From Paramacrobiotus metropolitanus (lineage: Eukaryota; Tardigrada; Eutardigrada; Parachela; Macrobiotidae): 64,000 nucleotides of DNA. The notes under the pieces were generated by a model that did not search any database, was not told where the DNA came from, and was given only the letters and a program-made list of their open reading frames with translations. The position numbers and the translations under genes are program-made. Of this stretch, positions 1 through 14,611 are shown piece by piece. The stretch is taken from the NCBI RefSeq assembly GCF_019649055.1, contig NW_026570248.1, positions 992,001-1,056,000 of the forward strand, read 5' to 3'. Every line of letters starts with the position of its first letter. The first letter of the stretch is position 1.

Positions 1-891
1 TCAGTACAGCACAGAAATGAGATAATTATACGTAATTAGTTTGTTGCTGGATCTCAATCTTGGGATTCGGGGTTTTGCCGGAAAACTGTTGTCGTATATC
101 ATTTCGCACAATCGAAGATCACTGTTTATACCATGTTATATGTAGCATTACAATAAAAATTAATGAAAATGTATATGTACGTGCTTTAAATGTTAATTCT
201 AACTGGTAAACATAACTTCGAGTGATTTCAAGATGCAAGTAAGCACCATTTTTCTACTACGAAGATTAATATTTCCGGCAGTATTGTTGTAGTAGTACAG
301 ACTGTATTGTAAAATAATGTTACGAGTTAGGATAATGCCGAACGAAGTTACTGCCCTACAAGTTACTGCAAGTACTTACTTAAACTTTCAGGCCACTAAA
401 TTTGTAAGTCAAAATTATTTTTCTGTGGGTATTCAGGACTCAGAATGAAATACGAACATTTAAAGTGAAATAAACAGTCCAACATGGCATTATTATGATC
501 GAAGTCATTATTGAACCAAAATCAAAATGCTTCGCCTCGCCGAAGAAAGCGCCGCCGAACTTCGGCGGCCGAAAAAAATCTTTTTGCGGCTCCCGCGACG
601 TTACCCGCTCTCAGGTCGGCAGTCAAAACCAGGTTTGCAGACTTCAATGTAGCGCAAACACGCCACCGGAGCGGAAGTACGAACGGCATGAGCATGACTG
701 TGCTGCAGTTCGGTTGTTGAACTATTGTACGAGTTCAGAGATCTGCAGAGCTATAATTAATTTTGTGCTTTCGATGTCTCTTGCAGGCCTGCACTAAAGT
801 TCATATAGTGATCAGTGAATCTAGTTCTCTTCAACTTAGACAAAAACGGGAATTTTGAACCAGGATAAAACTGCTGATATTTGTTTTGCAG

Positions 892-1088
892 GTCCATTTG
901 ACAGTCGAACACGCGGAAGAACTGGAAGTTTGGTTTTGCGTCGGACTCTGACGGAGTCGCAGCTCAGTCGGTTTACCGAAGTTGTGAGGAATAGGATGCT
1001 TTCTTCTCTGTACCTTCCTGGAACGATTCTCACGTGGCAGCAAGGACTGTGATCTGGAAATTTATTCGGTGAAACCGTGGGACAACAG
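892..1088 (+). other. Possible non-coding 5' UTR exon
   Basis: A pyrimidine-rich acceptor (TTTGTTTTGCAG) ends at 891 and a donor (CAACAG/GTAAAT) follows 1088. The segment between them is relatively GC-rich for its surroundings. It could be an upstream untranslated exon of the kinase that starts at 10747, but the pairing of the signals is inference and no transcript evidence is available. Confidence 0.2.
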
Positions 1089-4000
1089 GTAAATCTTTGT
1101 TAAAATACGGAGGAGCCAGTGTTATGTGTTTAATTGTTTGTTACAGTTTGTATGTTCAGTGAAGCTATAGACCCACAGTGCAGTGCGTTTTGTTTTTTTA
1201 AGTGGCCTAATTAATGGTCCTTGATTATAATTATTAGGAATGGTGGCTTCCTTTAGATAGCTTTTATATTGTAGAAAAATGTTTGGTTCAGTTTTTTAAG
1301 CTTTCATCGGCTTTCGCGAGTGGGTTTGACTTTTAATAGAACCGATTGATTGTCGACGTGCGAAGTTAGGTCCAGACGGCTCACCGATGCTTCCAGATTG
1401 CGATGTTTTCAGCGCATGAGACGCGTTAATTATCGGTAGTTGGAAATAATCTGCAGATATATTGTGTTCAGTTAACATCACTCCATTTTGAATAATTTAT
1501 TGCAAACAATTACGTAAATCCGTGATTGGTAAGAGGTTTCTGTTCTCTTGAGAAAGTCGCTGAAGCATTAATAAACACTGTCTTGATAACTAGCAAGGCA
1601 TGGCACCGTTTATTTACTGGTGAATGTCTGCCGACTACTACCCCGAGTAGGCTTTGTTTGTGCTGACTAAGAACTATGAAGTACGAGTGTTAAGCTGCGA
1701 ACCAGCTCTCACCGTTTGCTGTCCCTTGTGTCCGCGCTGCGGATTTCCCATGTAAGTTGTGCACTATTTCATTTAGCCATAGGCTCATATTGCTGTTTGA
1801 CGCTACCGTGGCGCTGCTGCAAACCGCTGCAATTCGCCTGGCAAATTATTTATATGGATTTTCATATGTGATTTCTAAATAATATTACGTAGCGTCGGAA
1901 AGGTATCAAGGAATGCTAAGATTAATACGTAAAGAAAACGATAAATCTCTGGTCTTAAAGATGTTTCCATTAGAATGCCGCTTACGGAGCTATCTTGAAC
2001 TTTTCTACGTGTGCAATGTAAGAGCTTTTTTGCGTACTTTTTAGTATGCAATCTAAAAAAAGTACTTATGGTGAAGCGGCTTTCGTATTCTGTATTTTGC
2101 GATCATGCGAACAAGCTGCTGTTTAGGTTCAGAAGTGATCGTATAAGCAAGGTGTAAGATATGCTGTACCGCCGGTGTTCGTTTCTCTTGAAATGTTACT
2201 GATTGCTCAGTTAATAAGTGCGTACCATTTGTTAACATCACGGATCGTTCTTTGGCTAGTTACAGAGTATTGAGATAAACTCACCTTGGACAGTCCGGTT
2301 TTGGCTGTGACTTGTTCTTGCAGTTTTTAGCGATTGTAAATATGCTACTACTTGATGGTGTGCAATGAATTTTAACGTGTCGTATGATGCAGAATTGCAG
2401 ATCGCTTAAATGGCGACAGTTTTATTTTGTTGTCGTGGTTGTTTTAGAGTTACCTATCTGTGCCGCGCTCAATGATAATTCCTTATGGTAATATCAAGTG
2501 ATTTTCGGCTACTGCCCTAGAAATGGTACAAATTATGCTTAAATAAGTACACTTTAGTGCAGTAAATAAAGTATCACCAGATTGCGGGTTTTCTACTGAG
2601 TATGCTGTGCTTTCTCATATTTTTTTGTTAGATCATATTACCACGGTATCCCTTTGGTTCGTGCACTGATGTGAAGCATGATCATAGAAGATTACATTAT
2701 TCTCTACGGCATAGTGGTTTCTTTTCTGAAAAGCATTTTGATCAGCCATCCTTGAATAGCCGGGGGCGACAATTAATGGGGATCTTTTATTAACATCGAT
2801 CATAAGCAAAACTCACCGCATGAGTTACAGAAGTTCGAGATGCTGATTGTGAACACGGCACAGGAAGACATCAACAAGATAATTTCGTACAATATACTGT
2901 TGTGAAAGAAATGACTACGCGGTAGTTGACATAATATAATGATGTTTAGACTTTGCGAACAGTGCTTCTGAATATTTTCCATAACAAGATGTCTTCTTGG
3001 AGCCCTACGGTAGAATGAGGGTACTAAATTTTACGTGTACTGCAACGATAATATAATTGTATCATTACTCCTACTAGTCCTGCGAAATCCCGGCTGTCCT
3101 GTGTGTTGTGAAATGCAGATCACTCGTCGTACGTAGTCGTATTCATTGTGGTGGTACTTTCACCTGTTTTTTGTCTAATTTGTCTTTTTATCCTGAAGCT
3201 GAAGTTATGCTCTGAACGAACGAAGTTTGAAGTGTGGAACAGATCGAGGAATGGCGAAATTCAAAAGTTTTAAATCGTAACAGAATAACAAGTTAAAGGT
3301 TAATTGACCGGTATTCGGCATTGTACACTAGGTTCTAATTGTGAGGGTTTTATTACAGGCAAGTATGTGCAATCGAAAAATTAATAATAATTTTGGTGAT
3401 AAGATATCTTTTCGTTCTTCATTCAGTGGCCGCTTCCTCTGCTGTGATCATTATTGGTATCGCCACTATTACTGTTTTTGTTGTTGTTCGAAACCACTAT
3501 CTCTCGCAGCTGCGAACAGAAAATTATTGTTTTACCGCGGTCCAGCTGAAGACAGGCTTTTCCGTGTGTTCGGTTTAGACTTCGGTTTACATGAACTTCT
3601 GATTAAATACTGGATCGTAGTCAGCTTACAAAGTTTTGGAATGAACCCCACACAACCCAGTATTGATTTGGGCACATTACCCCCTAAATGCGTGATTTCT
3701 AGCTGGGATATTTTGTCAGACGGCAGTCTGGTTGGGCAGTGTCGAATCTGTCGACGTATACGAGTCGTGTACGAGTTTACAAATTCATCCAAACAGGTCG
3801 CTTGCAGATTTGCAGGCATCAGCTTCGTGCTTTCGAGTCGATAGTTGTTTCGTCTGATCGACTCATTACGCTTATTATTGTCTTTAAGTACTTTAATGAA
3901 GCGTTAAAACTGAGCAGCATGTTTCGTAATCAAGTGAGCTTTGTCTTGGATCTCGTGTATTATTGTAATGGAGCACCATCAATAATTTATGGCTGTTAAA

Positions 4001-4453
4001 TCGGAACGGTATGACAGTGTAGGTGTATTGTACAGTTATAACTGTGCCTGAAAAGTGAGTTCTACTAGCTTTGGCGTGAATTGTTTCTCTTCTAAAAGAG
4101 TAATTAATTTTTTTTACCGGCTTTTGAATATTTGTTTTTAATGAATTGCTGCTTTTTAATAAAGCACCTTATCTCGGCGAAATCTCTCTTACGTTTATTC
4201 TCGGCGAACTTACGTTAAGGTATAAATATAGTTAACCGCGTGTTAGAATCTTGGCTTTTTTCATACAGCTAGTGTTTCATAATAAGTCTACTTGGAAAAG
4301 TGCCTGTTTAGTTTTTATTAATTCTATTAACTACCCCTTTGTGCCTAATACTTTTTGATGAAGTTTTTATGTGTCACTCCAAAGTGTGTATCGTATCGTA
4401 CGGTAAGCATTGTAATTTACTTGCTAGTACGGTACTTGTAAGTTTAATTTGTG

Positions 4454-4552
4454 TTGTATAATATACCATTTTGTTTCTTTTTTTTCTATTTCTTGTATAA
4501 ATTTGTATTGTATAATATACCATTTTGTTTCTTTTTTTCTATTTCTTGTATA
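4454..4552. repeat. Two-copy tandem repeat, period 55 bp
   Basis: A unit beginning TTGTATAATATACCATTTTG and ending in a pyrimidine tract plus TTCTTGTATA occurs twice in direct succession, at 4454 and 4509, almost unchanged. It lies in non-coding sequence and has no evident function. Confidence 0.9.
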
Positions 4553-7500
4553 CCGTTGACGCCTCTGTGGTCTTGTGGTGTAAAGACTAAAATGTTCCTA
4601 ACTGGACAACATCGGAGTGTAGCTAAAATGGTAAAGAATTAAGTAGCCTGGGATTTGCAAACGCTGTCCGGCATGACTGGTCATCTGACACAAAGCTTGA
4701 AATGTCTGTAATAAGCGTCTGCCCTGTCGGTTGAGTGTTTCTGGTTTTGAGTCTGTTTTGTCCAGTTCATGTCATGGCTGACGGGGCTCGAACTTTGCGC
4801 TAACAAAGAGGATTTTACTGCTTTCGCTCAGCAGCTCAAAACTGACCGCGTCAAAATAGTCAGCACTGCGCTGCTTCTTATCTAGCTCTGTCTAGTCTAT
4901 CATGTCTTGTAGCCTGCAATCACATTTTGTGGTTACACAGTTTGAAAACTGGTCACTAGTTTGGTTGTTTCGGAGCTTTCGGTATACTTATGTAATTACT
5001 TATACCGTACTTACACACTGGATGATTTTCTGATTTAGTAAAAGGGTAAGTTTTTGATACTGGTACTGGAAAATAGTTTCGAGTTCTTCAGTATTATAAT
5101 AATATGTAGGTTGACGAGTGTTAATATTCTACCGGTAATCATTAATGTTAAATTCGTAGAAACTGGAAAGCAGTCAGCCGTTTTTGTTGGTCGCGTAGTC
5201 TGAAAACTGCGTCTAGCTATAGTAGCATGTTGCAGTGTTTGACTAGGCTAGTGCCCCAGATCCAATATTAACATTTGGATTTTGTTTTGTTTCCGGAAAG
5301 TGTGTCCACGGAAATAGCTGCGTGGTACGTCTGGAGTTGAAAATGTGGGTTTTACATGTTATGCGCTGTTCAGAGTGTGTTAGCTGTTGGTGAGAAAACA
5401 ACAACAAGTTAAGCATGCCGACCAGACAAGTAATGTCTGTATAGTTTACAGAAATGTAATCGACAGGAAATCAAAGGTTTTTTGAACTGTAGATGTGTGT
5501 CAGATTTCGCTGAGATGGATTTTACAACCTTTCGTAATCGATGTGTAGGTGTCGCAAATGCACACAAAATCTTGCAGTTAGGAAACTCTTGATAACCTTT
5601 TTAAGATCGCGGTGTCAGTACAATGTAATTGCGTTGTTAAAGTAGTTTTTCAGCTCGCGCGTCGCTAATTTGGACATGAAATCCTTGACAAATGGCTTTT
5701 CTGAAGATCTGAGCCCTCAGAAATGCCTCCTATGGTTTTCATTTTTTCCATGACCCGGTATGATTATTATGATCCTTTGGATTTAGATTGGGAATCGGGA
5801 TTTTGCTGGTGCGTACCGTACCTGCTTTCGGCTATTAGTCACGATGGCCTCTACAAGCATGTTAATTTCAACCCACGTTTTGGTTTAACTTTTAAAGTAT
5901 GATATACAGTGGATAGTCATACAAGGCTTGCTGGTTCATTGATACTGTTGAATAGCCGTCAGTGCAAGTTTTTATTTCATTTGCGCAGAGTCAGATAACT
6001 AATTGTTGATATACTTTTATCGTCCACTGGATGATTCACAATTTGTGTCTGCTCGTCGGCGTGAATACGGGTCGCAACATACACCGAACCTGTGTTAGTA
6101 GTGGTACTTGTGTCCATTTCTATAGAGCTAATTCACTAATCATTGTGGTACCTTGACATGGATGACGATTGGACCTTCATAACTCAAGGATTTTGTAAGA
6201 GAGTTTGACTTTGGTTATACATGCCATGTGGAGCGAAGTAGTCTGGTTTCTTTGTGCGCAGAGCCGAGCTGGCAGCGCACTCGCATGGTCAGTACTCAGT
6301 GTGTGCGAACGCACGGGGAACACCTCCCTAGTTGTCCGCAGTTGGATTTGATGCATATTCAGTCTTGTTCTACCGAGTAGCCAACCAAGGTCATTGTTAC
6401 TGGTGGATTTCTATTTTTGCACATTCTCAGAGCTACCGCTCTGCGGATGTTTGTTAAAATTAGAGTCCCTGTTTCATTTATTTACTAGAAGCACCGCAAT
6501 GAATATGGTATGTTACCTCTTTTTAGGTCTGACCTTACGTACTGTACTGTAGGGCGTATTTCTAATGCTGTGAATACCATGAATTTTTTGTTGGAAATCG
6601 ATATCAAGCCTTCCAAATTTTGAGGTGTGCTTAAACGTCTTAGGGCCACTACAGTAGCACTGCATAATGGTAAACTGGTGATATATCGTGACGTTATGCT
6701 TCAGCATTATTATATAGTCATAGATGCAGATTATGAAGCGATGTAGATGCGGGCAAGCAACGTTTTTCAAAATTGTCGTTTTCCGAAATTACAGCAATCA
6801 GGGATCTGCGTACACTCGGACTTAGTCTTTTTTCGTGAATGCATGGGACGGGATGTTAAGTATTGTTAGTTCTGGTTACTTCAGGTAGATAGACCGATAG
6901 ACGCAACCAGAGTGACTGGTCGGTTTGTAATATGTGAACCTACTGTCGAAAAGCGGTGGTGTCAAATTTGCAGCAGTGCTGAGAATGGCTCGTTATCCGT
7001 ACACTTCCGCAGGATTACCTTCGTAATCGTGCAGCTTGACCTGTGCGAGGTCTTTATGAAATGAGTTGCTTGGCGTTTGCATGAACCATGGCGGCTACCA
7101 GTTAGTATTCCTCTCCGTTGTTAGTGGACTTTTTGGTCAGGGTTTTTTGAGACCAGTTTTTTGTCTTGAGGTTATGTCCATCGTAATTGAGCATCCGTAA
7201 ACCTGGTATTCATGTGATTGCTCTTCTTGGTCGCGCGGTTAGATTGAGTTAATTTGTCGAACTCGTCGTTGTGCACATGAATACGTAGTATAGAAAAGTT
7301 TTCTGTTGATTTACCTTATTTAATATCATGAAAGCTGACATGAAGCGCAAACAATTAGGGCATGATCACGTCTTTCGGTACGTTGCGGCATTGGTGGTTA
7401 TTTATCATCATGCATGTTAGTGCGCCCCCTCCCGGTTAGGTTTTTTATAATTATTGCTTCATGATCTTTGTTTGATCTCGAGATTTTGAATAAGAATGCG

Positions 7501-10500
7501 GTTGCTCAGACGATCTTCGACCACTATCTTTGCACTGGAAATGTTAGTGGTTCGCCGAGTTTCTGACTTCCTGTGCTGTACTTTTCTGCATGTATTGTGT
7601 TTTAGGTCGTTAGAGGGACCAAGACGTTTAGCTAAGATGTGTTCTGATGACGAGAATGCATGTTAGTGTAGCAATCAAAATCGTAGAGTCTCTACATATA
7701 CGAGCAGCTTTGAATTCTGATGACGTTGTTTCTTTTGGCAGATATTGCAGACAGAAAGTGTTCTTCCGAACTGTGTCGCAGAGTGAGGGTTTTATTCAAT
7801 CAAAATTTTATATGCCGATACGTGATTGTTGTCAGGCAGCCGTAGTATTTGACTGGGCGATCCTCGTAGATCACAAGAAATCTGGTACTGAATCAGTTAA
7901 AAATTGTACATGTATTATACATATATAGTTTTCTCTTGGAGAAAACGTTTTCAGTATCGTTTCACGTTGGGCGGTGACTTGATAACAAACTGTAGCACTC
8001 GTATGGTGGCAGTTGTGATTGCGGTTTGCATGACCTGACCGGAAGTTCGCTGAAAAATCTGTCTTTGAAACGGTAAAAGAAACAATATGACGGTACTGTC
8101 GGCCTGATGTGAACTGTAGTGCGCTCAGCCTGGTTGGTGTTGCACGGATGTTAAGAGCTTTTTATCGATTTCATAACCAGCTGAGAACCTGCATGGGCTT
8201 GCTTTGATTGTTGTACATGCATACACACGGTCTAGTCTGTACAAAACTGCAGAGAGAAAGAGACTAGCGGTCGTTTCTGTTCAGTTGTCACGAAAAGAGA
8301 TTCCTACGGTCACAGAATCCATCTGCTGCATGTTATTGCTGCAGTCTGAATGATGTTGTATGCGATCGTAGCACACTGCACGAGCGAAATATCGGAGCAA
8401 GACAAGTGTTTGGCCAAGCTCGGCACTTGCTGGGCAAGATAGATCCGTTCAAGCCAGTCATAGTGCTCATATAGAGTCAGTTGAGTCGACCCATTTTTGA
8501 TGATGTATGGTACTGCTGTTATACAGCATATGCGCATGTTCACTATATCGACGGAGAACGCGCTTTGGGTTACGAAACGAAAAGGCCATTTGGAATCTCT
8601 TGCTTTGTAAAGATAAGCGTGAAAGTGTATGGAAGATCATTTCTCTTATGGAGATTTTGTTATCGGGTTGGGATATCGTTGTGAACGAAATAATTGCATT
8701 ACGAAATTTTTACCGGGATCGTTTGGTTCAGTCTCCGATAACGAGGAATGCAATTGTTGTCGTAAGTGTGAATTCGTGTTTTGGTTCGTAGTAAACATTA
8801 ATTGGTTTGTGTGTAAACAGACGATGTGCCACCTAATAGAATGTGTAAGTGTAACAGTTTTTTACAATCATACACGCGCAAGCTTATTCATGTGGTTGGA
8901 CTGAATTGGTAAAATTACTTGTTGGAGAGGAATGACCGGGACTAAAGTGTATTTCTGGCGTTTGATAACCACTGTGCGTAGTTGTGAATGGATATGCTAA
9001 GCTATTTTTGAATTTGCTGTTCAGGTAATTTCGGTTGAAGATGTGTTTTTGATGACTATTCTGGGAGCTTTTCTCTGCTAATATGTCTGGACGGCACATT
9101 CTGCAGTGTATTGGCGAATGGCTGGTGTTTTTCGATTAGTATCGTAGAAGTATGGATTTTTCTTCGTTGGTAGAAAGCCGAGTAATGGGCGTAACTGATG
9201 TATTGCTGGCTGCACATTTGGCCCACTTTTTCAATTACTGGCAAACTTTCGGTAAATTTACTTGGGTCAGAGGATGTACTCGTTTCTCATTATTGATACA
9301 CTGACGAATGTTCTGCAACGATGGCGGAAGCGGCGAATGTTTCTTATATGCGGCATTCCAAAGGGATGTAGTCCGGAATATGTCTGAAATGATTTATAAA
9401 TAATTACTTATACAACCGCATTTTGTGGGGTATACTCATTTTGCATGTTTGATAACGCAAACACACGCATGCATCGTAGTAGTCAGGTTAGTCGAGACGG
9501 AAAGGGCACGTCGGATAGATGACGACGTACTTCCTTTTTGATGTACGGAAAACAAACGCGGCAATGTTGGCTAGTTTCCTCTTCATGCAGGAAGAATTAT
9601 TCAGTATGTGATTCCATTTTTTCATAAGTAGTGTGATTTGTGCAATCAGAATTGCCGCAATACTGGCTGTCTGAGTTTATCCAAGCATTTGCAACTACGG
9701 GCTACAAGACCGTTTGCTCTTTTCAACAGCAGATGATGCGTATCGTATTTATGCCACAAAGGGACTTGCGATATTTCATTATTGTAAGTAAATAAATATT
9801 GGATCGGTGTTTATTGCCGCAGACATTGCTAGCTACTTTGGAGATTTCGGACTGTCGTTATTATCGGGTATGTCACCACTGTCTGTGGTAATGCATGTAA
9901 AGGACATTTCAGATGTTGATTTACCTCTAAACGTTTATATGCCTGCCGTACATAAAGGTTTTCTGTTCCGTTCTGTATCGATGAAGCAGGCAGTTAAACA
10001 ATATTTTGGTGTGTTTACTAGATGTAAAATTCAGACTGTATCTGTTCGTTACGTATGTCTTTTTAATTTGCCATTTTGGAGTGGCAAGAATTTCCCTCAC
10101 GCGAATGTCGAGTATTCGGGACAAAAAATTACAGCTTTCGGACCGGAAAATATTGAGCACTGGGTTTGTCAATGATAGCGCTTATTTTTTGGTGAAATAA
10201 TTGGTAAATTTAAAGTTTTAAAGCTAGTGAATTGAAGTGAGGAGCTGGCTGAGTCTTTGCGTAACTAGCTCGGTGTGACGTTAATCTCCAGGGCTTTTAA
10301 AGGCAGTGGAATGTAATCGGACTTTGGCAGGCAGCATGGTATTATTTTTGATTGACATAACCTATATACACCATTCTCGTAGGCAGCGAGTACGAGAGTT
10401 CGCGGAAGTGCAGGGTAAATGGTTTTGATGCTACTTTGGACAACTACGGCGAGCCGATACTGCCTGCCCTTGTTAACATGTTTAATGGGACAGTTTATTT

Positions 10501-10746
10501 TGCATTAAATATCAGTAATAATTAATCGTGCCAAATATAACTCACTATCTCTTACTTCGGGTTTCGATGGATCGTGATCCAAAAGTTTATTTGTTTAAAA
10601 TGTGTTCGCTGGGGGAAGAACAGTGAATTGGCGCGTTGACCCACAAACTTGCCTGGAGTTTTCGCATAATTCTTATTGGAAACTGTTTGTTTTCAGATCA
10701 GCAATAATTAGCGGAGCGTTGACTGTGAATCCGCTGGTGTGTCGCT

Positions 10747-12670
10747 ATGCCGACCGGAAGAGCGATGCCACATTTGGGTGACGCGTCAAACATATTATTA
10801 CCGCCCATTACGAAGCTGGCTAGCAACATGAGTGATATCAACTTAAACGGACAGGACGATGGCTTGAACGGTGGTAGTAACTCGCCGGATGGGGAAGTGC
10901 TGGGCTTTTCGCAGGTCATGAATGGCCACAGCAATGGCACCGCGTCCCGTTCTCCGCAGGTGACCCGCTCCGTGGGCAGCTTGATGTCCAGCAGCACCGC
11001 CACCAGCGCCACTAACGAGCATTACCTGACATGTGATCACGCCTTTAAGTTGTACCACAATATCCTTACGAATTTCGAGAAGCAGGAGATCTTCAGCTAT
11101 TCGCAGATTTACTGTGTCGGTTCGCGGGCCAAGAAAATTCAGGCCACGTTCAATGGGCCGATGAATGGCGGCTACGATACGGAAAACGGTTCGTACCACC
11201 ACGTGATCCATGACCATATTGCCTACAGATACGAAGTGCTGAAGATTATCGGAAAAGGTAGTTTCGGACAAGTTGTCAAGGCCTACGACCACAAAACCCA
11301 CACATATGTGGGACTGAAGACTGTACGCAATGAGAAGCGCTTCCATAAGCAAGCTGACGAGGAGATTAAGATACTTGAACATCTCAAGCGCTTGGACCAC
11401 GACAATTCAATGAATATTATCCACATGTTGGATAACTTTGTATTTCGCAACCATAAATGCATCACTTTTGAGCTGCTATCCATGAATCTCTATGAGCTCA
11501 TCAAGAAAAACCGCTTTCAGGTAAGGTAGTGCATTGAACTGGTAATTGTGACCAGCTCATTCGCAGGCGTCAACAGTGCAGTGGAGTTTGTTGTAAAGGA
11601 AACTGTCTAGTATACATGTACTGTATGTGCAGTAGTTTGATTTACCGTTTTATTACTGTAAAGTAGCATAGCTGAATGCACTGATTTCCTTGATCAACCG
11701 GAAACTGCTGCTTAAAATAATGAAACCGTCAAGGGACGATGATCCACAGATACGGATCATATATCGCTGGTTTTTAAGGAACCTTTACCCTTTTTCTAAA
11801 CATACTGCGATAATAAACATACCTCAATATTAATTTGCTTGCGATGAAACGTATTGCGGTAATATTAATTTAATGGCGGCTATTTCCACTGATTTCTCGC
11901 TTTAATAAGCGCACCTTTTACAGGGTTTCAGTTTGCAATTGGTTCGCAAATTTGCTCACGGAATACTCCAGTGTTTGGATGCCCTTTACCGGCAGAAAAT
12001 CATCCACTGTGATCTGAAGCCAGAGAATGTGCTATTAAAGCAGCCTGGAAGAAGTGGCATTAAAGTAATTGATTTCGGATCTAGCTGTTTCGAGCACGAG
12101 CGCATTTACTCGTATATCCAGTCGCGTTTCTATCGGGCACCGGAAGTGATTTTGGGTGGCCGGTATGGCATGGCCATTGATATGTGGTCGTTTGGATGTA
12201 TTCTGGCTGAGCTCTACACCGGCTTTCCTCTCTTACCGGGCGAAGACGAGGGCGATCAGCTAGCGGCTATGATCGAATTGCTGGGGATGCCACCGGAGAG
12301 CATGCTGGAGACGTGTAAGCGTTCAAGAAGTTTTTTCTCCTCCAAGGGTATCCCCCGCTACTGCTGTGTTACAACCAATGTGGATGGTCATGCTTTGCTC
12401 AGTGGGACGCGAAATAAGCGCGGCAAATACCGGGGACCGCCCAACAGTAAGGATCTCGCAACTGGCCTCAAAGGATGTGATGATACATTATTCCTGGATT
12501 TCATTCGGCGCTGCCTCGACTGGGATCCTACGACGCGGATGACGCCGCCGGATGCTGTGCGTCATCAATGGCTGAAGCGTCGACTGCCGCGACCTCCCGG
12601 AAACGGAGAAAGCCTGGGTGCCAAGTCGCAAGTCCTGGCGCAAGTGCTGGCAGATCGGGCGAACAACTGA
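10747..12670 (+). CDS. DYRK2-like class II dual-specificity kinase (506 aa, 2 coding exons)
   Basis: Dual-specificity tyrosine-regulated kinase: it autophosphorylates an activation-loop tyrosine and then acts on Ser/Thr in substrates. Coding exons are 10747-11520 and 11924-12670, joined in phase 0 (FQ/GFSLQL). Residues 1-85 are low-complexity. Around residue 88 the DYRK homology box begins ([16 protein letters not shown]), typical of class II DYRKs. The Gly-rich loop [15 protein letters not shown] is near residue 167, the catalytic lysine lies in [20 protein letters not shown] is near 286, DFGSS follows, and the activation-loop motif [13 protein letters not shown] is near 320. The kinase domain runs almost to the C-terminus ([11 protein letters not shown], then [18 protein letters not shown]). 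The first ATG of the exon is taken as start; a second Met at 10828 is possible. An acceptor at 10696 implies an upstream non-coding exon. All key catalytic residues are present. DYRK2 versus DYRK3/4 cannot be separated by eye. Confidence 0.93.
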
Positions 12671-14611
12671 AGGCGTGCACGCATTTTATCTGTACACATA
12701 CCATGATTCTTTCCTCTGCCATATAAATTTCTCGTGAATCTCCTGTCCAAATATATGGCTATGTTGCTCTCGCTCCGTGCACGGGGCAAGCCTGGATATT
12801 GCCTCAGGCGCTGAAATGAGGGAAGTGGAAAGAACCTGGACGTCCTGCTAATAATTTGCTCCTACTCTTCCGATACTGATGGAATTTTGACCAATTTACC
12901 CGCAGTGGAATTCACAGCATATCTGTGAGGCTGACGGGTTTTGTTCCCCTGTCTCGCATAAATTGTTTGAACTTGAGAAATTTGTTAAAAAATGGAACCG
13001 CCGAAAGGAATATCAGTTTTTTATCTGCCACAACTCATGTATTGTTACTTTTTGATTGTCCCATTCCCTCTTTCAGTTATTCCTATCTCTCCTCTTTCTT
13101 TCTCTCTTCTTACCGGTTAATCTCGGCTGGTTGGAACATGGGCGTTTGTTGTGGAGGTGCAATCAAAGCTTGGTTCACAATATTGTTTGGCGTTGAGCGA
13201 CTTAACGGATAACCTGAGTTGGATTGTTTGCTGTTTTAGCGCTCTCTTTTCTTGTGTTACCTTTTGGTAAAACTAATTTTTGGTTTCTCGCTTTACTAGA
13301 TCTGCGGTGTGTATCTAATAATTTTTGAACTGGCTCAGTGTTTTGTATCCAGAATGCCCGTCCAATGGCTCAGGTTTCCCCATCTGTTTCTCTTCTTTAA
13401 AGATAAAGAGTTCCTATCGGTCAAGTGAACGGTCTCTGCCACCATGAACAGCAGCTCTCACTTTTGTTTGGATTAATGGACTAAAAGCAGTCATCACTAT
13501 CAGTACAATGTAAGCCGATCATGGATCCAGTTCGATAACTCGGTTACTGGTTAGGATTCAGTTTTCATTGGCTCACTACTATGAACCTGTAATGTGTACC
13601 GAATCTTTTTTCTGTGATCCATGTGTTTACGTATTGTTCGGGGCTTTCGCTTTATCCATTGGAAATTTGGATTTTGGCCCGAATGATTAACGAAAAGCTG
13701 CAGACTTTATTCCATTACGGTGGAATCTGCTGTTTGCTTTCTGAATTGCCTCTCCGTTATGCTGTACATACATATCTGTCTACAATATTTTGTATTTCAT
13801 GGCAGCACAATATGGAAAATAAATTATTCCTGTATATTTCATATTCTTTAACGTCTTTAAAAATTTGAGTGTAACTCCCTTATCGCATGCTAGCATGAAG
13901 TTTGAATTCGTTAGTGTAAATTGTAAGTTGCAATATTAAGGTCACGAATCTCACAGTTACCGCGTGAAATGATAATGGGTTGATCACGCATGGAAGTCGG
14001 ATGCGTGAAATGTCTTGAGTTACATGGGGGAAGATTGCAGTATTTAATCACTGACTTCCATCCGTCTTGTTAGTTACCTAGATTTGAGGTATATTGTCAT
14101 CCGTGACAAAAATCGCAAAACTCTAAAAAACAACAGAATGCAGGAATTTCCAATCAGGAGTTTTTTGCAAGTTGGACAACACATCTGGAGTAAGGTAAAC
14201 GCTATCTACACCTTGGAAGCATATCTTAACAAAAACTGTAAACTTTTTACTGCTGATTCTTCCAAAATATCGTACGATAATAAACCATTACGCACATGAT
14301 TTATGATTTGATACGATTCATGGTGTAGTGGTAAGTACTTATCAGCACACCGCGCACAGCCGAGAGCGGACCGGTTTAGCAATATTAGCCATTAGGTACA
14401 GTAAGTACTGTACTTGTTACTTGTACCGTAGATGGGAGCCGATCACCCGTTTGCCAGACACTGCACATACAGATATAGGATAGGAGGCATAAGATATCCT
14501 GCACGGCTTTCTTATCAAAAGAGAGGTTGTTCCGAAACTCAGCACTTCACCTTTTCGTTTTATCGAACTCATTTCGGTGGCAGTTATCAAATTTCGCAAT
14601 TATCTTGCAAC
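12671..14611. other. Kinase 3' UTR and intergenic region
   Basis: No coding sequence was recognised. An AATAAA at 13818-13823 is a candidate poly(A) signal for the kinase transcript, which would make the 3' UTR about 1.1 kb. Nearer the malate dehydrogenase start (14320-14420) the sequence has tRNA A-box-like and TAAGTACTGTAC motifs but no complete tRNA. Confidence 0.5.

Larger units (their letters stand above)
1..10696. other. Long non-coding region upstream of or within the first intron of the DYRK gene
   Basis: No reading frame here resembles a known protein; the longest (about 167 codons near 3341-3844) is low-complexity and opens without a convincing start. The stretch is AT-rich. A splice acceptor at 10695-10696 (TTTTCAG) lies just before the kinase start codon, so the kinase has at least one upstream non-coding exon, and much of this region may be its first intron. 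No tRNA, rRNA or transposase was recognised. Confidence 0.5.

Noticed and set aside
3341-3844. A 167-codon open frame in the upstream non-coding region
   Set aside because: No ATG at a sensible place, low-complexity Cys/Tyr/His composition in the first part, and no family motif. Probably chance.
10843-11400. 185-codon minus-strand frame
   Set aside because: It lies entirely within the DYRK kinase exon and has no motif of its own; a shadow of a GC-rich coding exon.
14320-14400. tRNA-like A box (TGGTGTAGTGGTAAGT)
   Set aside because: No matching B box (GGTTCGANTCC) or foldable acceptor stem follows.
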